59,529 nucleotides of DNA from Bacteroidota bacterium (GCA_023392945.1 JAEWNB010000061.1:1-59529); one strand, 5' to 3'; positions 34,201 through 42,389 are shown, counted from the stretch's first letter. Translations and numbers: made by a program. Notes: generated by a model from the letters alone, not told the origin.

Positions 34201-35961
34201 TGCATCGGGTCCATCCAGTACTTTAAAGCAGTTTTCAAAAAGCGATTGACATTTATCGTCAGCAATTTTCAAAAGTTCAACAGATGCCCAGGCACCTCCT
34301 TGTGAAGCACGTGCCCATGGAATACCGACAGTAATGTAGTTGACAGAACCGGCTTTCAGTGTGAAAGGTCCGGCAGATTGCATAAAACGACGGTCATAGG
34401 GAGCATTTCCAACATTAGCTTCTGTCCATCCTCCGTCACCGTATTGGGATTCGTTAGGATCAACACCTGCAGTTCCCCAATTACAAGGGTCTGTTGTTCC
34501 GGGGAACATAAAATCACATTCAGGACCGGAGGCTCCGTTCGATGGATGTGCATTTGCACCATATCTCATTCGTTGATTATCTCTCCAAATACCTTGTAAC
34601 ATATTATAATAATCAATAGCTACATCCGGGTCTCCTGTAGGAGAGTTATCATTGTTGTGGTAAACAAATCTTCTCATTCCGAAACGTTCATTGTCAACAA
34701 TGCCATCTCCAAAGTTAACTCCGTTGATTGCCATTTGGTCAACACCAAATTCACTATCCAAATAACGATCACAATATCCGTTTACAATTGCAGAATCTTT
34801 GAAAAATTTAGGATTGTCTCTGCCATCATCGTCGATATAAGGTCCTTGAAAAAAGTCAACTCCAACAGCAGGTGGTTGAGAACTATATGCCCAAGTTTGA
34901 CCTGTACCGTCAACATCGTAGCCGTTGTAACAATACCCCAATCCTCTGGCTACATCACAACCGACATAGTCATCATTGGCATAACCCAAATCAGGGTCTA
35001 CCCATTGAGAGAAAAAAGTATTGGTTAATTCATAAGTGGATCTGTTGATGATTTCATAAGAATAGAAAGTCATGTTGTTTAGATCGTCATTGGTAGCAAA
35101 ACCAAATGCTTGTCCACGAATTTCAAGACCGATAGGTTCTCCTTCTGATTCGGTATGAGCACCTCCTTTATCATTGAAAATCCAATAGAGTGTCTCATCC
35201 CCTTTAAGGACGTGGTCAGCATAGATCATTCCGGTGGTTACACCGGAAGCTTCTTCAGGAGTAATCGGGAGCATTCCTGCAGCAGCTAAAGCCCTATTTG
35301 CCTCAGTCCAGGGACATAAATCATTGTCAAGGTCATAATAAGGATAATCACCCTGATCCGGATTGTATTCACCGTCTTCACCTAAATCCTTAAATGGAGC
35401 CAGATATTTGGATTGTCCTTTAGAAACATCACCATGGGCAGGCCAGTTGGTTATAATGGAAGGAGTGACATATTCAGGATCAATCAAAGTTCCGTTTTCG
35501 TCGAAAGCAGCGATATGAGCTTCTACCTGAGCACGTGTAATTTTAAAATGTTTATCATATTGACTGCAAGTTTCCTGATCTACAGATGCGCCTACAACTG
35601 TAAGTGGACCTGTCCAAAAATCATCTCCTTTTTGGCGAAAACGGACAGCAGCCAATTTTAATTGTTGATTAATATCTCTTCCTCCAATCCATAAGGCAGC
35701 GCAAAACATTGAAGTCATTCCGGAACCAACAGGCACTTCATATTCAGCAACTTCTCTAAACCACATAGTACCGTTGGTTTCCAAATATGCTCTAACATTA
35801 TTAATGGTCAGTTCATTTGAATTGGTAGCGGGAAGGCAGGAGGCATTTGCTTTTTGCTTTTTGGAAATTTGAACACTTCTTGATCTTTCTGCCATCACTG
35901 ACGAGGAAGCAAGGAGTGTGAAAATTCCAACTAAAATTAAAATTTTGTTTATATTCTTCAT
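31264..35961 (-). CDS. Large T9SS type-A sorting-domain surface/secreted protein
   Basis: This protein of about 1565 residues has a signal peptide (MKNINKILILVGIFTLLASS, then VMA). Its C-terminal sorting domain of about 80 residues begins INVVPNPYYGFSMYE and contains SISIFTVGGLLVKTI and IPIASGVYIIHVKAPG. It is therefore probably exported by type IX secretion and attached to or released from the surface. The interior is rich in Asp/Asn/Gly/Tyr/Trp, with acidic segments such as DLGEDGEYNPDQGDYPYYD that look calcium-binding. I recognise no catalytic domain. ATG 35961 gives the best signal peptide; ATG 35982 is an alternative. The gene sits between a TonB receptor and a PorV/PorQ gene. Confidence 0.85.
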   Translation of the reverse strand: MKNINKILILVGIFTLLASSSVMAERSRSVQISKKQKANASCLPATNSNELTINNVRAYLETNGTMWFREVAEYEVPVGSGMTSMFCAALWIGGRDINQQLKLAAVRFRQKGDDFWTGPLTVVGASVDQETCSQYDKHFKITRAQVEAHIAAFDENGTLIDPEYVTPSIITNWPAHGDVSKGQSKYLAPFKDLGEDGEYNPDQGDYPYYDLDNDLCPWTEANRALAAAGMLPITPEEASGVTTGMIYADHVLKGDETLYWIFNDKGGAHTESEGEPIGLEIRGQAFGFATNDDLNNMTFYSYEIINRSTYELTNTFFSQWVDPDLGYANDDYVGCDVARGLGYCYNGYDVDGTGQTWAYSSQPPAVGVDFFQGPYIDDDGRDNPKFFKDSAIVNGYCDRYLDSEFGVDQMAINGVNFGDGIVDNERFGMRRFVYHNNDNSPTGDPDVAIDYYNMLQGIWRDNQRMRYGANAHPSNGASGPECDFMFPGTTDPCNWGTAGVDPNESQYGDGGWTEANVGNAPYDRRFMQSAGPFTLKAGSVNYITVGIPWARASQGGAWASVELLKIADDKCQSLFENCFKVLDGPDAPDITIRELENELILFISNDDKLSNNYNEEYEEFDNQIAEFREVETSYNVTDTIHATIDGHDTIITYTRSVTEIDKIPNDRKYRFEGYMIYQLKSKSISVTDLDDPDKAKLVGQCDIENYRPDGSGVGQLVNWVYNDAVSTSVATEMVNGSNNGVYHSLKLTEDKFATTATELVNHKTYYYMVIAYAYNEFAPYSITNGVEGLAGQQKVFLAGRKNIKVYSGIPHKTTPQNEGTVLNSAYGTQPMITRIEGQGNGGYFLDMTDESRDKIMSGGELDDYGQPTWAINEIQYKNNYGPLGIKVIDPLKVKPFDYSIKFLENAEDVTDSTNWQLEILDVTDEELISMNLVDEDNNPIRIINSKMSIDMTNEQLILPLGISISIKNYGFKIHQKELLDWVESTSTGLNYVNISKYAQVDFIGSSIEYADNSKPWLGGVEDGEGDFPNNWIRSGQQNSGQWQGLDAGEGVRDDYTLWKTEDFFILMAAGTLNDSWQSRGWKDPKGQFEDAIGGTWAPYVLSSPYNGGPQAKYIKPDTIPGTQPEEPYYDFTLLSAIPYCPGFNQTMTNIYSVDIVFTPDKSKWTRCIVLEACDDESLSEGGALKHEPRKHASVDKDGNPDGTGEGMGWFPGYAINVETGERLNVMFSENSSDTRNNGNDMLFNPTDVYAYFHYINEDEGIDTLYPINSGTYNSIFDGTTEPVWGGKHFVYVCGSSGNTNSIFYSARGFDRKRNYNDSYQTFQSNGIFQGGSFSFGGKDYPYYECGPYDECSWLKAKFAQFVDNSSYGNSIIHQFKMQLFNNVMWTSIPMPAYGQNDNWLSNQAVVKLRVSRPYMRYSSRWFDNPSTAPNASQNNGFPMYTFTTKNIAPTTNAESTHQSILDEINVVPNPYYGFSMYESTALENYIKIVNLPENCSISIFTVGGLLVKTISKGDSGSTYVNWDLKNNAGIPIASGVYIIHVKAPGIGERTLKFFCAMRPVDLNAF

Positions 35962-35997
35962 GTCTCTATTTATTTTTTTCATTATTACTTCATTATA

Positions 35998-38900
35998 TTA
36001 AAAACCAAATTGAAGTCCTAAACTAACCCGTGCAGGTGTGCTGTAGTTATAAGGATTTTGCATTATCATATTGTAATAGTTAATGTAGGAAGGCACATAT
36101 ATCTGTGAATTAATTTGTTGTTGATACTCAGTAGCTGAAAGGTATCCATCATCATCAGGATTTCCTGTGTATGTATATACAGATATAATGTTTTTAAAAT
36201 TAAAAATATTAGTAATATCTAAATAGACAAGCAGATAAGCATTTTTAGAATTTCTTTGTTTTCCTTCTTTGTCTTTAGAATTTAAATTAAACATAAAAGT
36301 TTTATCAATACGTATGTCGCATTGGAAAGTCCATGGTTTATGAGAACCATTTATAGATCCTGAAAGTTGAGAAGCAGTTCCTGTAACATAGGTTGAGTAA
36401 GGTGTACTTGAGCGACTGTATGGGAGACCTGAAGCTGCGGATAATAAAAGAGTTATTCCGGTATTTTCAAGCCATCTGATTTCTTTAACTTTATTAGTCC
36501 CCTTTTTAGAATATTGAGTTTTGGGACCGTTATAGTCGGCACCTCCCTCAAAACGGTAGTCAAGGTTGGCACTAATACGATGTCTTTGGTCAAAAGAAAG
36601 ATTATTTAATGTTCTTAAATTAGGTTGACCGGAAGCAATGATGGCGAGGTTTGAAGAAGCCGAGGATCCGGTTCCTTTTGCAAATTGCAAAGTATAACCT
36701 GCACGAAGGGAAACATTTTTTATTCTTCTCAAATCATAGCTTAAAGAGAAGCCCTGAACTGTTCCAAAGTCAAGATTAGCATATGAGTAATAAGTACTTG
36801 GATATGAACCGGAATAACGGTATGCCTGAATCTGATCACGTTTTTCAGAATAATAAGCAGTAATTCCAATAGCCGATTTATCACTTACTTTTTGAGTAAA
36901 ACTAACCTCATAGTCAATACTTTTTTGAGGTTTAAGGTTAGGATTGTTAACGATATTATTTGCATTAGTCCCGAATTTTTCTATAAATAGATAATCGATA
37001 GGACTTAATTGCAAGTTAGTAGGACGGGAAGTGATAATGTTATAGTGAGCAGTAAATACTGAGTTATCTGATACAGGAAATGAAAATGAAACACGTGGCA
37101 TGATAGACCATTGTGGTTTATAATCTTCAAAAGCACTTGGGTCAACTTTTGAAATTGCGCTCTGTTCAAGAGCATCTACTAGGATTGGACCACCATTAGC
37201 ACCCAACATGTTTTCAGGATCGACTATTTCTTGGCCCTGACTATCATACCAAGTATTTCCGTTTCGATAACCGATAATAGTAGTATTGTCTAAATCAAGT
37301 GTACCATCTTTTTGGTTTACATAAACTACCCAGTCGTCTCCTGCGTTATTAGTAAAATATTGATTCTTCGAATAGCCTTTGCCAATTAAATCCCCAACAG
37401 TGTAAGCTGCACGGAATAAGTAAGGGTCAGACAATACAGATTGATTTGCATCGAAACGGTCAATACGTACACCAATATTGAACAATAAACTCTGAATAGA
37501 GAATTTGTCCTGTAAGTATAAAGCCATATAAATAGGCTCATAAGCTCCAATATTGTAAGTCTTATTACCATTTTCATCTGTAGAGTTGAAAAAGTCGTAA
37601 ATCGTAGTTTTTTTATTGTATTTTTGAGTTCCTGTATAATCATAACCATAATAATTTACCAAAGAACTGCTGAGTCCAACCAATAATTCTTCGGCTGAGA
37701 ACATGCTTAAATCATAAGTTTCAGGAGAAAGATTATCAATGTCAATCCAGTCGCTGCCATTAGGATCCAATCCCAGTGAAGTACGCAAATTTCTATCGAA
37801 GGAAGTTTGCTCATCCAAATTGATTAAATTATTGTAATCAACAGTATCTCCATGAATGATCGGATTGTCAACATCAAGTTCATTGATATGGAAGTTGGCT
37901 TTTTGTCTCATCATTGTCCAAAGTGGTGTTGGATTAACTGAGAAACCACGACTTGTAAGCTTTTCAAATTCATAACCTAATTTAAATTCATGATCTTTTA
38001 GATTAACAGATAAACTTGCTTTTGCTCCTAAAGAAGTTAATTCGGATTTGCTATAACCATCGGTAATTGCACCGGGCATATAAAATAGGCTATAAACACG
38101 GTCAGGCTGGTCTCCGTTTCTCAAAGCTCCGAATTGAGAATATAAAGTCAAGTTATAAGGTACTGTATATCCGTAATAGTCATTAATTATTTCAGGAGTG
38201 AACTGATCAACAAAATTCTGAGTATAGTAAATTAAGTCCGGATTAGAGCTTCCAGTTGCATCAAAAGTAACTAACGAATCATAGATGTTAGTTAATACAT
38301 TCATACCAATATAGTCAATAGAATCGATTTGAATATCCTGTAATTCATAAAATTTAGCTTTTGTAGTTTTAAAATATCCAATATGACCATAATTAAACAA
38401 GTTATCTTTATGTCTTGCATCCTGAGTTAATGAATTAAACTTAGTATAATTAATGTTAATATCATACATGATATTTTTAAAGATTGCGGTATCACTTGGA
38501 TTGGTATAAACTCTATGATTGATTCTGGCATTCAATCGCATGGTAGAGTTTTGTGATTCAGAGTTGTTTTGTGCATTAAATAGTGCAGTTGATCTACCCC
38601 AGTTTTTAGCTTTTAAGAATTCATAAGACCCCCCCACGGATATTTTTACATTATGAGTTTTTCCTGTAAGAAAATCAAGTTTCCCCTGCAAAAGATAATT
38701 CCAGTAACCGGCATGATCTCTTACTCTTCTATTATAGAAAGCATCACTTTCAAGGTAACTGGCGCTTTGATACCATACGCCAAAAGCAATTGGGTCATAA
38801 CGAAGCGGGGTTTTAATCAAATAGTCAATGGTTTCATCGGTAGCACGCCAAGTTCCACCTTGTGCAGGTGAGTTATCGATATCATAAGAAATTTCACCTG

Positions 38901-39717
38901 TAAGTAAAAATCCAATTCTGGCAGGATCCTCGCGTTTTTTTCCTTTGAGGAGAGGCCCTGAAAGAGAAAGAGCTCCAAGGAAATTTCCATAGCCTTCAAG
39001 AGAGCCCCTTATTTCAGCAGCTCCGTGAAAATCTTTGGAAATACCTTTTGTTGTAATCACGGTAAAACTGGTTCCATCACCATATTCAGCAGGAATACCT
39101 CCCTGAATTAATTCGGCTTCTTCAATTGATTGCATGGAAACTCCACCATTACCTCTGACACGCACACCATCAATAATTGTTTGTTGTCCATCGGGACGAT
39201 TTCCGCGGACACTGGCAATGGCTCCATCTTGCATGGTAACACCTTCTACACTGGCAAGTGCAGCAGTAATGGAACGACCGGGGGTTCTTCGTAAGTCCTC
39301 ACCGGTAATAGTCACAGATTTTTTAGTTTCATCTTGATCAAAAACGGGCTTTTCCCATTTAATTTCCACTGCAGCAAGTTCTTGACCACAATTGATGGTC
39401 GCATGTTCCCACATTACAACATCAGGGGAGATGGAAATACCTGTTTTTTTGTATGTGTTTGAACAACCAAGAGGTCCGGTAATTTCAAGATCATATTTTC
39501 CGGCAGAAATACCGAACAGTTGGTATTCTCCCTTTTCATTAGTCATAGCATAATTCACAACTTTATCATCCTGTTTCAAATATACATTTGCATAGGCCAA
39601 GGCCGACTTAGTTTGATCTTTAACAGTTCCTTTTAAAGTACTTTGTTGTGAGTACGCAATTTCGCTGCAAAGGAAGATGATCCCAAGAGCAAATAGTAAC
39701 TTTTTAATCATAGCCAT
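35998..39717 (-). CDS. TonB-dependent receptor with N-terminal carboxypeptidase-like domain
   Basis: This 1239-residue outer-membrane receptor has a signal peptide (1-24) and a CarboxypepD-like beta-sandwich (about 25-110: STLKGTVKDQTKSALAYANV, NEKGEYQLFGISAGKYDLEI). The plug follows (about 125-225: ITAALASVEGVTMQDGAIAS, RGNRPDGQQTIIDGVRVRG, IQGGIPAEYGDGTSFTVIT). The long 22-strand-type barrel ends ARVSLGLQFGF with a terminal aromatic. No SusD-like lipoprotein accompanies it, so it is not a classic SusCD pair. Its operon partner is a T9SS protein. An energy-coupled role in uptake, or in handling that partner, is inferred. ATG 39711 is an alternative start. Confidence 0.92.
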   Translation of the reverse strand: MAMIKKLLFALGIIFLCSEIAYSQQSTLKGTVKDQTKSALAYANVYLKQDDKVVNYAMTNEKGEYQLFGISAGKYDLEITGPLGCSNTYKKTGISISPDVVMWEHATINCGQELAAVEIKWEKPVFDQDETKKSVTITGEDLRRTPGRSITAALASVEGVTMQDGAIASVRGNRPDGQQTIIDGVRVRGNGGVSMQSIEEAELIQGGIPAEYGDGTSFTVITTKGISKDFHGAAEIRGSLEGYGNFLGALSLSGPLLKGKKREDPARIGFLLTGEISYDIDNSPAQGGTWRATDETIDYLIKTPLRYDPIAFGVWYQSASYLESDAFYNRRVRDHAGYWNYLLQGKLDFLTGKTHNVKISVGGSYEFLKAKNWGRSTALFNAQNNSESQNSTMRLNARINHRVYTNPSDTAIFKNIMYDININYTKFNSLTQDARHKDNLFNYGHIGYFKTTKAKFYELQDIQIDSIDYIGMNVLTNIYDSLVTFDATGSSNPDLIYYTQNFVDQFTPEIINDYYGYTVPYNLTLYSQFGALRNGDQPDRVYSLFYMPGAITDGYSKSELTSLGAKASLSVNLKDHEFKLGYEFEKLTSRGFSVNPTPLWTMMRQKANFHINELDVDNPIIHGDTVDYNNLINLDEQTSFDRNLRTSLGLDPNGSDWIDIDNLSPETYDLSMFSAEELLVGLSSSLVNYYGYDYTGTQKYNKKTTIYDFFNSTDENGNKTYNIGAYEPIYMALYLQDKFSIQSLLFNIGVRIDRFDANQSVLSDPYLFRAAYTVGDLIGKGYSKNQYFTNNAGDDWVVYVNQKDGTLDLDNTTIIGYRNGNTWYDSQGQEIVDPENMLGANGGPILVDALEQSAISKVDPSAFEDYKPQWSIMPRVSFSFPVSDNSVFTAHYNIITSRPTNLQLSPIDYLFIEKFGTNANNIVNNPNLKPQKSIDYEVSFTQKVSDKSAIGITAYYSEKRDQIQAYRYSGSYPSTYYSYANLDFGTVQGFSLSYDLRRIKNVSLRAGYTLQFAKGTGSSASSNLAIIASGQPNLRTLNNLSFDQRHRISANLDYRFEGGADYNGPKTQYSKKGTNKVKEIRWLENTGITLLLSAASGLPYSRSSTPYSTYVTGTASQLSGSINGSHKPWTFQCDIRIDKTFMFNLNSKDKEGKQRNSKNAYLLVYLDITNIFNFKNIISVYTYTGNPDDDGYLSATEYQQQINSQIYVPSYINYYNMIMQNPYNYSTPARVSLGLQFGF

Positions 39718-39741
39718 TTATTTATATTAAACATTATTATT

Positions 39742-39792
39742 TTGTCAGAAAATTCTGGGCGGTAAATTTATAAAAATAATTTGTTCTGACAA
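39742..39792. promoter_or_regulatory. 9-base inverted repeat upstream of the TonB receptor gene
   Basis: TTGTCAGAA (39742-39750) and TTCTGACAA (39784-39792) are perfect inverted copies 33 bases apart, 25-75 bases before the receptor start. They could be an operator or the stem of a long-loop hairpin after the preceding small gene. Function is not known. Confidence 0.4.
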
Positions 39793-39830
39793 TTTATTTT
39801 TTTTTGAAAGCCCAATATTTTTATAATATC

Positions 39831-40235
39831 TTAATAATTAGGTCTTTTTAAAATCTCGCCATATATGATTCCATTTATAATTTCACCACTTTCAAGGGTT
39901 AACATAGGAAAAGATTCGTCTTCATTATCAACAGTTTGAGTTTTTGCTTTTACAAAAGAATCATCATTATTGTAATATTCTGATTCAATTTTATTAGTTT
40001 CTTCATAAGTGAAATAATTCTCTTTTTTGGAAGAATTTATTCCAATTTCTTCCATTGAGGTGTTCAAAACAGTTCTTTTTTTTTCAAATTTTGGTTCAAA
40101 AGGTATGTCGACGGATTCTGGTGTGTTTGGTATTTCAATTGGCTCAGAATTGTTGCTTTTTTCTTTCTTTTTATAATTGAAAAACAAGTAGGCAACAACA
40201 ACAATAATTGAAATAACTATATCAATGGTATCCAT
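39831..40235 (-). CDS. Small membrane-anchored acidic protein, unknown
   Basis: This 134-residue protein has an N-terminal membrane segment (about 4-20, IDIVISIIVVVAYLFFN) followed by KKKEK. The long, polar, acidic remainder is rich in Glu, Asn and Ser and is probably disordered. The last 25 residues (SFPMLTLESGEIINGIIYGEIL) look more ordered and may be the conserved part. The basic residues after the segment put the tail in the cytoplasm. It is transcribed away from the Rieske-like gene from an overlapping divergent promoter. I do not recognise a family. Confidence 0.7.
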   Translation of the reverse strand: MDTIDIVISIIVVVAYLFFNYKKKEKSNNSEPIEIPNTPESVDIPFEPKFEKKRTVLNTSMEEIGINSSKKENYFTYEETNKIESEYYNNDDSFVKAKTQTVDNEDESFPMLTLESGEIINGIIYGEILKRPNY

Positions 40236-40252
40236 CCTATTTTTTTTAAATG

Positions 40253-40260
40253 CAAATATA
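40253..40260 (-). promoter_or_regulatory. -7 box of the small membrane-protein gene
   Basis: On the minus strand TATATTTG (40260-40253) fits TAnnTTTG exactly, 17 bases before the ATG at 40235. It is only eight bases from the opposing -7 box. Confidence 0.55.
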
Positions 40261-40268
40261 CAATATTT

Positions 40269-40276
40269 TATATTTG
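40269..40276 (+). promoter_or_regulatory. -7 box of the Rieske-like lipoprotein gene
   Basis: TATATTTG (40269-40276) fits TAnnTTTG exactly, 21 bases before the ATG at 40298. Its -33 region falls on the opposing promoter. Confidence 0.55.
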
Positions 40277-40297
40277 CTTCGTTATATTCTTTTACCG

Positions 40298-40714
40298 ATG
40301 AAAAAAATATTTTTTATATTATTCTGTTGTTGGTGCTTAATTGGTTGTAATGGTTATGAGCACGAGACCATTCCTAATGTTCAAGTAGATTTTACTATAT
40401 ATCCAAATGATGTTGCATACTATAGTTTAAATCATTATGGGGGGCATATGTATTTTACCGGTGGAGTGAGGGGAATAGTAGTTTATAGGCTTGATCCATA
40501 TACTTTTATGGCTTATGATCGTGCATGCCCTTACGACTGGGAAGATAACGATTCCTGGATTTGGGTAGAGGAAAGTGGTATTACACTTATTGACAGTTGT
40601 TGTGGATCCAGATTTAATATATTGGATGGCTCTGTTGTTAATGGTCCTGCAATCTATTCGTTAAAGCATTACAGAACAACCTTTGATGGAGTAAAACTTC
40701 GTGTCTATAACTGA
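40298..40714 (+). CDS. Rieske-fold lipoprotein lacking the 2Fe-2S ligands
   Basis: This 138-residue protein has a signal peptide with lipobox LIGC (lipidated C17). The fold resembles a small Rieske domain: GGVRGIVVYRLDPYTFMAYD, a first loop CPYD (C77-x-Y79) and a second loop DSCCGSRFNILDG (99-111), then GPAIYSLKHYRTTFDG. In true Rieske proteins the ligands are C-x-H and C-x-x-H. Here the aligned residues read C77, Y79, D99 and C102, so a standard cluster cannot be held. This is probably a Bacteroidota envelope family that kept the fold for another purpose. I start at 40298 because it gives the signal peptide. The 3' end overlaps the convergent phosphorylase gene by 10 bases. Confidence 0.75.
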   Translation: MKKIFFILFCCWCLIGCNGYEHETIPNVQVDFTIYPNDVAYYSLNHYGGHMYFTGGVRGIVVYRLDPYTFMAYDRACPYDWEDNDSWIWVEESGITLIDSCCGSRFNILDGSVVNGPAIYSLKHYRTTFDGVKLRVYN

Positions 40715-41517
40715 TGCATCATTTCATATACTAGTTGTACCATTTTGGGACCTGCTGCAGCGGCTTCCTTCAGCACTTCTTCATGAGAGGCCTTTTCAAC
40801 CTTTCCAATAATTCCCAAATCTGTTATTACAGATAATGCAAATACTTCCATCCCCCTGTGTTTGGCAGCAATTGTCTCCGGAACAGTTGACATTCCGACA
40901 GCATCGGCTCCCATATAATGAAACATCCTATATTCTGCAGGGGTTTCAAAACAAGGACCGGTTACGCCCATATAAACACCCTGTTGAAGGTGAATGTTGA
41001 TTTTTTTTCCTGTTTCCAAAGCAATCTTAATCAGTTTCTTAGAATAAGCCTCGCTCATATCGGGAAAGCGGGGACCTTCCTTGTCTTCGTTTGGTCCAAG
41101 TAGAGGATTGTTTCCGAAAAAATTAATATGGTCATTTATTATCATAATATCTCCAATTTTAAATGTGGGATTCATCCCACCCGCAGCATTTGATAATATT
41201 ATTTTTTCTATTCCAAGCTCTTTAAGAATCTGAATAGGAAGAGTAACTTCTTGCATTGAATATCCTTCATAATAATGAAACCTGCCATTCAGAACAATAA
41301 CGTCTACATTGTTTAATTTTCCAAAAATCCAGGTTCCTTTATGTCCTTTAACCGTCGAAACAATAAAATCGGGAATTTCTCGGTATGTGATTTCAATTCT
41401 TTCTTTTATTTTATCAACAAGGCCTCCTAAACCTGACCCTAAAATTATTGCAATTTTAGGGTGATTTGTCATCTTTTCTTTTAAATACTTAACAGTTTTA
41501 TCGATGTTCCTTTTCAT
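40705..41517 (-). CDS. Purine nucleoside phosphorylase (trimeric PNP type), canonical copy
   Basis: PNP splits purine nucleosides with phosphate in nucleotide salvage. The 270 residues align with trimeric PNP: S28 in LGSGLGG (phosphate), H81 in GRFHYYEGY, SNAAGGMNP (109-117), E191 in GPCFETPAEYRMF, S210 in GMSTVPE, and H245 in ASHEEVL, the equivalent of human PNP His257 that contacts the ribose 5'-hydroxyl. The purine-contact residue is D233 (ITDLG) where human PNP has Asn243. A tandem copy 74 percent identical (199 of 270 positions by hand count) lies just upstream. Last gene of the envelope operon. Confidence 0.92.
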   Translation of the reverse strand: MKRNIDKTVKYLKEKMTNHPKIAIILGSGLGGLVDKIKERIEITYREIPDFIVSTVKGHKGTWIFGKLNNVDVIVLNGRFHYYEGYSMQEVTLPIQILKELGIEKIILSNAAGGMNPTFKIGDIMIINDHINFFGNNPLLGPNEDKEGPRFPDMSEAYSKKLIKIALETGKKINIHLQQGVYMGVTGPCFETPAEYRMFHYMGADAVGMSTVPETIAAKHRGMEVFALSVITDLGIIGKVEKASHEEVLKEAAAAGPKMVQLVYEMMHQL

Positions 41518-41573
41518 ATTATATTATATAGTATATTTTTTTTGTTTGCATAATGACTACATAAACCCAATTG

Positions 41574-42389
41574 CTATGAAATCAAAGGCATCATTTCATA
41601 AATTAGTTTCACCATTTTAGGTCCTGCAATTTCAGCTTCTTTAAGAACCTCTTCTAAAGATACTTTTTCAATTTTTCCGGTAATACCCAAATCAGTTATA
41701 ACAGATAAAGCGAAAACTTTTATATTTCTGTGACGTGCTATTATGGTTTCAGGCACAGTTGACATTCCGACAGCATCAGCACCTAAATAATGAAACATCC
41801 TATATTCTGCCGGAGTTTCAAAGCAGGGACCACTTAATCCCAAATAGACACCCTGTTGAAGATGAATATCTATTTTTTTTGCACAAGATAAAGCAACATT
41901 GATTAATTCTTTTGAATATGCTTCGCTCATATCAGGGAAGCGGGGACCTAAATTGTCATCATTTGGTCCTATCAAAGGATTGGTCCCGAAAAAATTAATA
42001 TGATCGGTAATAATCATGATATCACCAATTTTGAATGCCGGATTCATTCCACCTGCCGCATTTGATAAAATGAGTTTTTCTATTCCAATTTCTTTCATGA
42101 TTTGGATAGGCATTGTTACTTCATTTAAAGTGTAACCCTCGTAATAGTGAAACCTTCCATTGAGGACCACAACATCAACCCCGTTAAATTTTCCAAAAAT
42201 CCAGGTCCCTTTATGACCGCTAACAGTGGAAACAGGGAAATTTGGAATATCTTGATAAGGTATTTCAAGTTCTACTTGTAACTTTTCAACAAGCCCACCC
42301 AGACCTGTTCCCAAAATAATGCCTATTTTGGGTTTTGAAAACATTTTGTCTCTTAGATAATTAATTGACGATTGAATTGGATCTAACAT
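41574..42389 (-). CDS. Purine nucleoside phosphorylase paralog with MTAP-like site changes
   Basis: This 271-residue tandem paralog of the PNP downstream is colinear without gaps. It keeps H81, E191 and S210, but the phosphate-loop Ser is Thr28 (LGTGLGG) and the ribose 5'-hydroxyl His is Leu245 (VSLEEVL). In human methylthioadenosine phosphorylase the same positions are Thr and a hydrophobic residue, making room for a 5'-methylthio group. Both copies carry Asp233 (ITDLG), as MTAP does at its base-binding site. The ATG at 42389 aligns with the start of the paralog and overlaps lpxK by 29 bases. An upstream start at 42428 is possible. Family firm; substrate change is inference. Confidence 0.9.
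   Translation of the reverse strand: MLDPIQSSINYLRDKMFSKPKIGIILGTGLGGLVEKLQVELEIPYQDIPNFPVSTVSGHKGTWIFGKFNGVDVVVLNGRFHYYEGYTLNEVTMPIQIMKEIGIEKLILSNAAGGMNPAFKIGDIMIITDHINFFGTNPLIGPNDDNLGPRFPDMSEAYSKELINVALSCAKKIDIHLQQGVYLGLSGPCFETPAEYRMFHYLGADAVGMSTVPETIIARHRNIKVFALSVITDLGITGKIEKVSLEEVLKEAEIAGPKMVKLIYEMMPLIS

Noticed and set aside
34657..35028. Open frame opposite the large T9SS gene.
   Set aside because: The minus-strand gene has a signal peptide, sorting domain and full-length frame; the opposite frame has no start signals or recognisable features.
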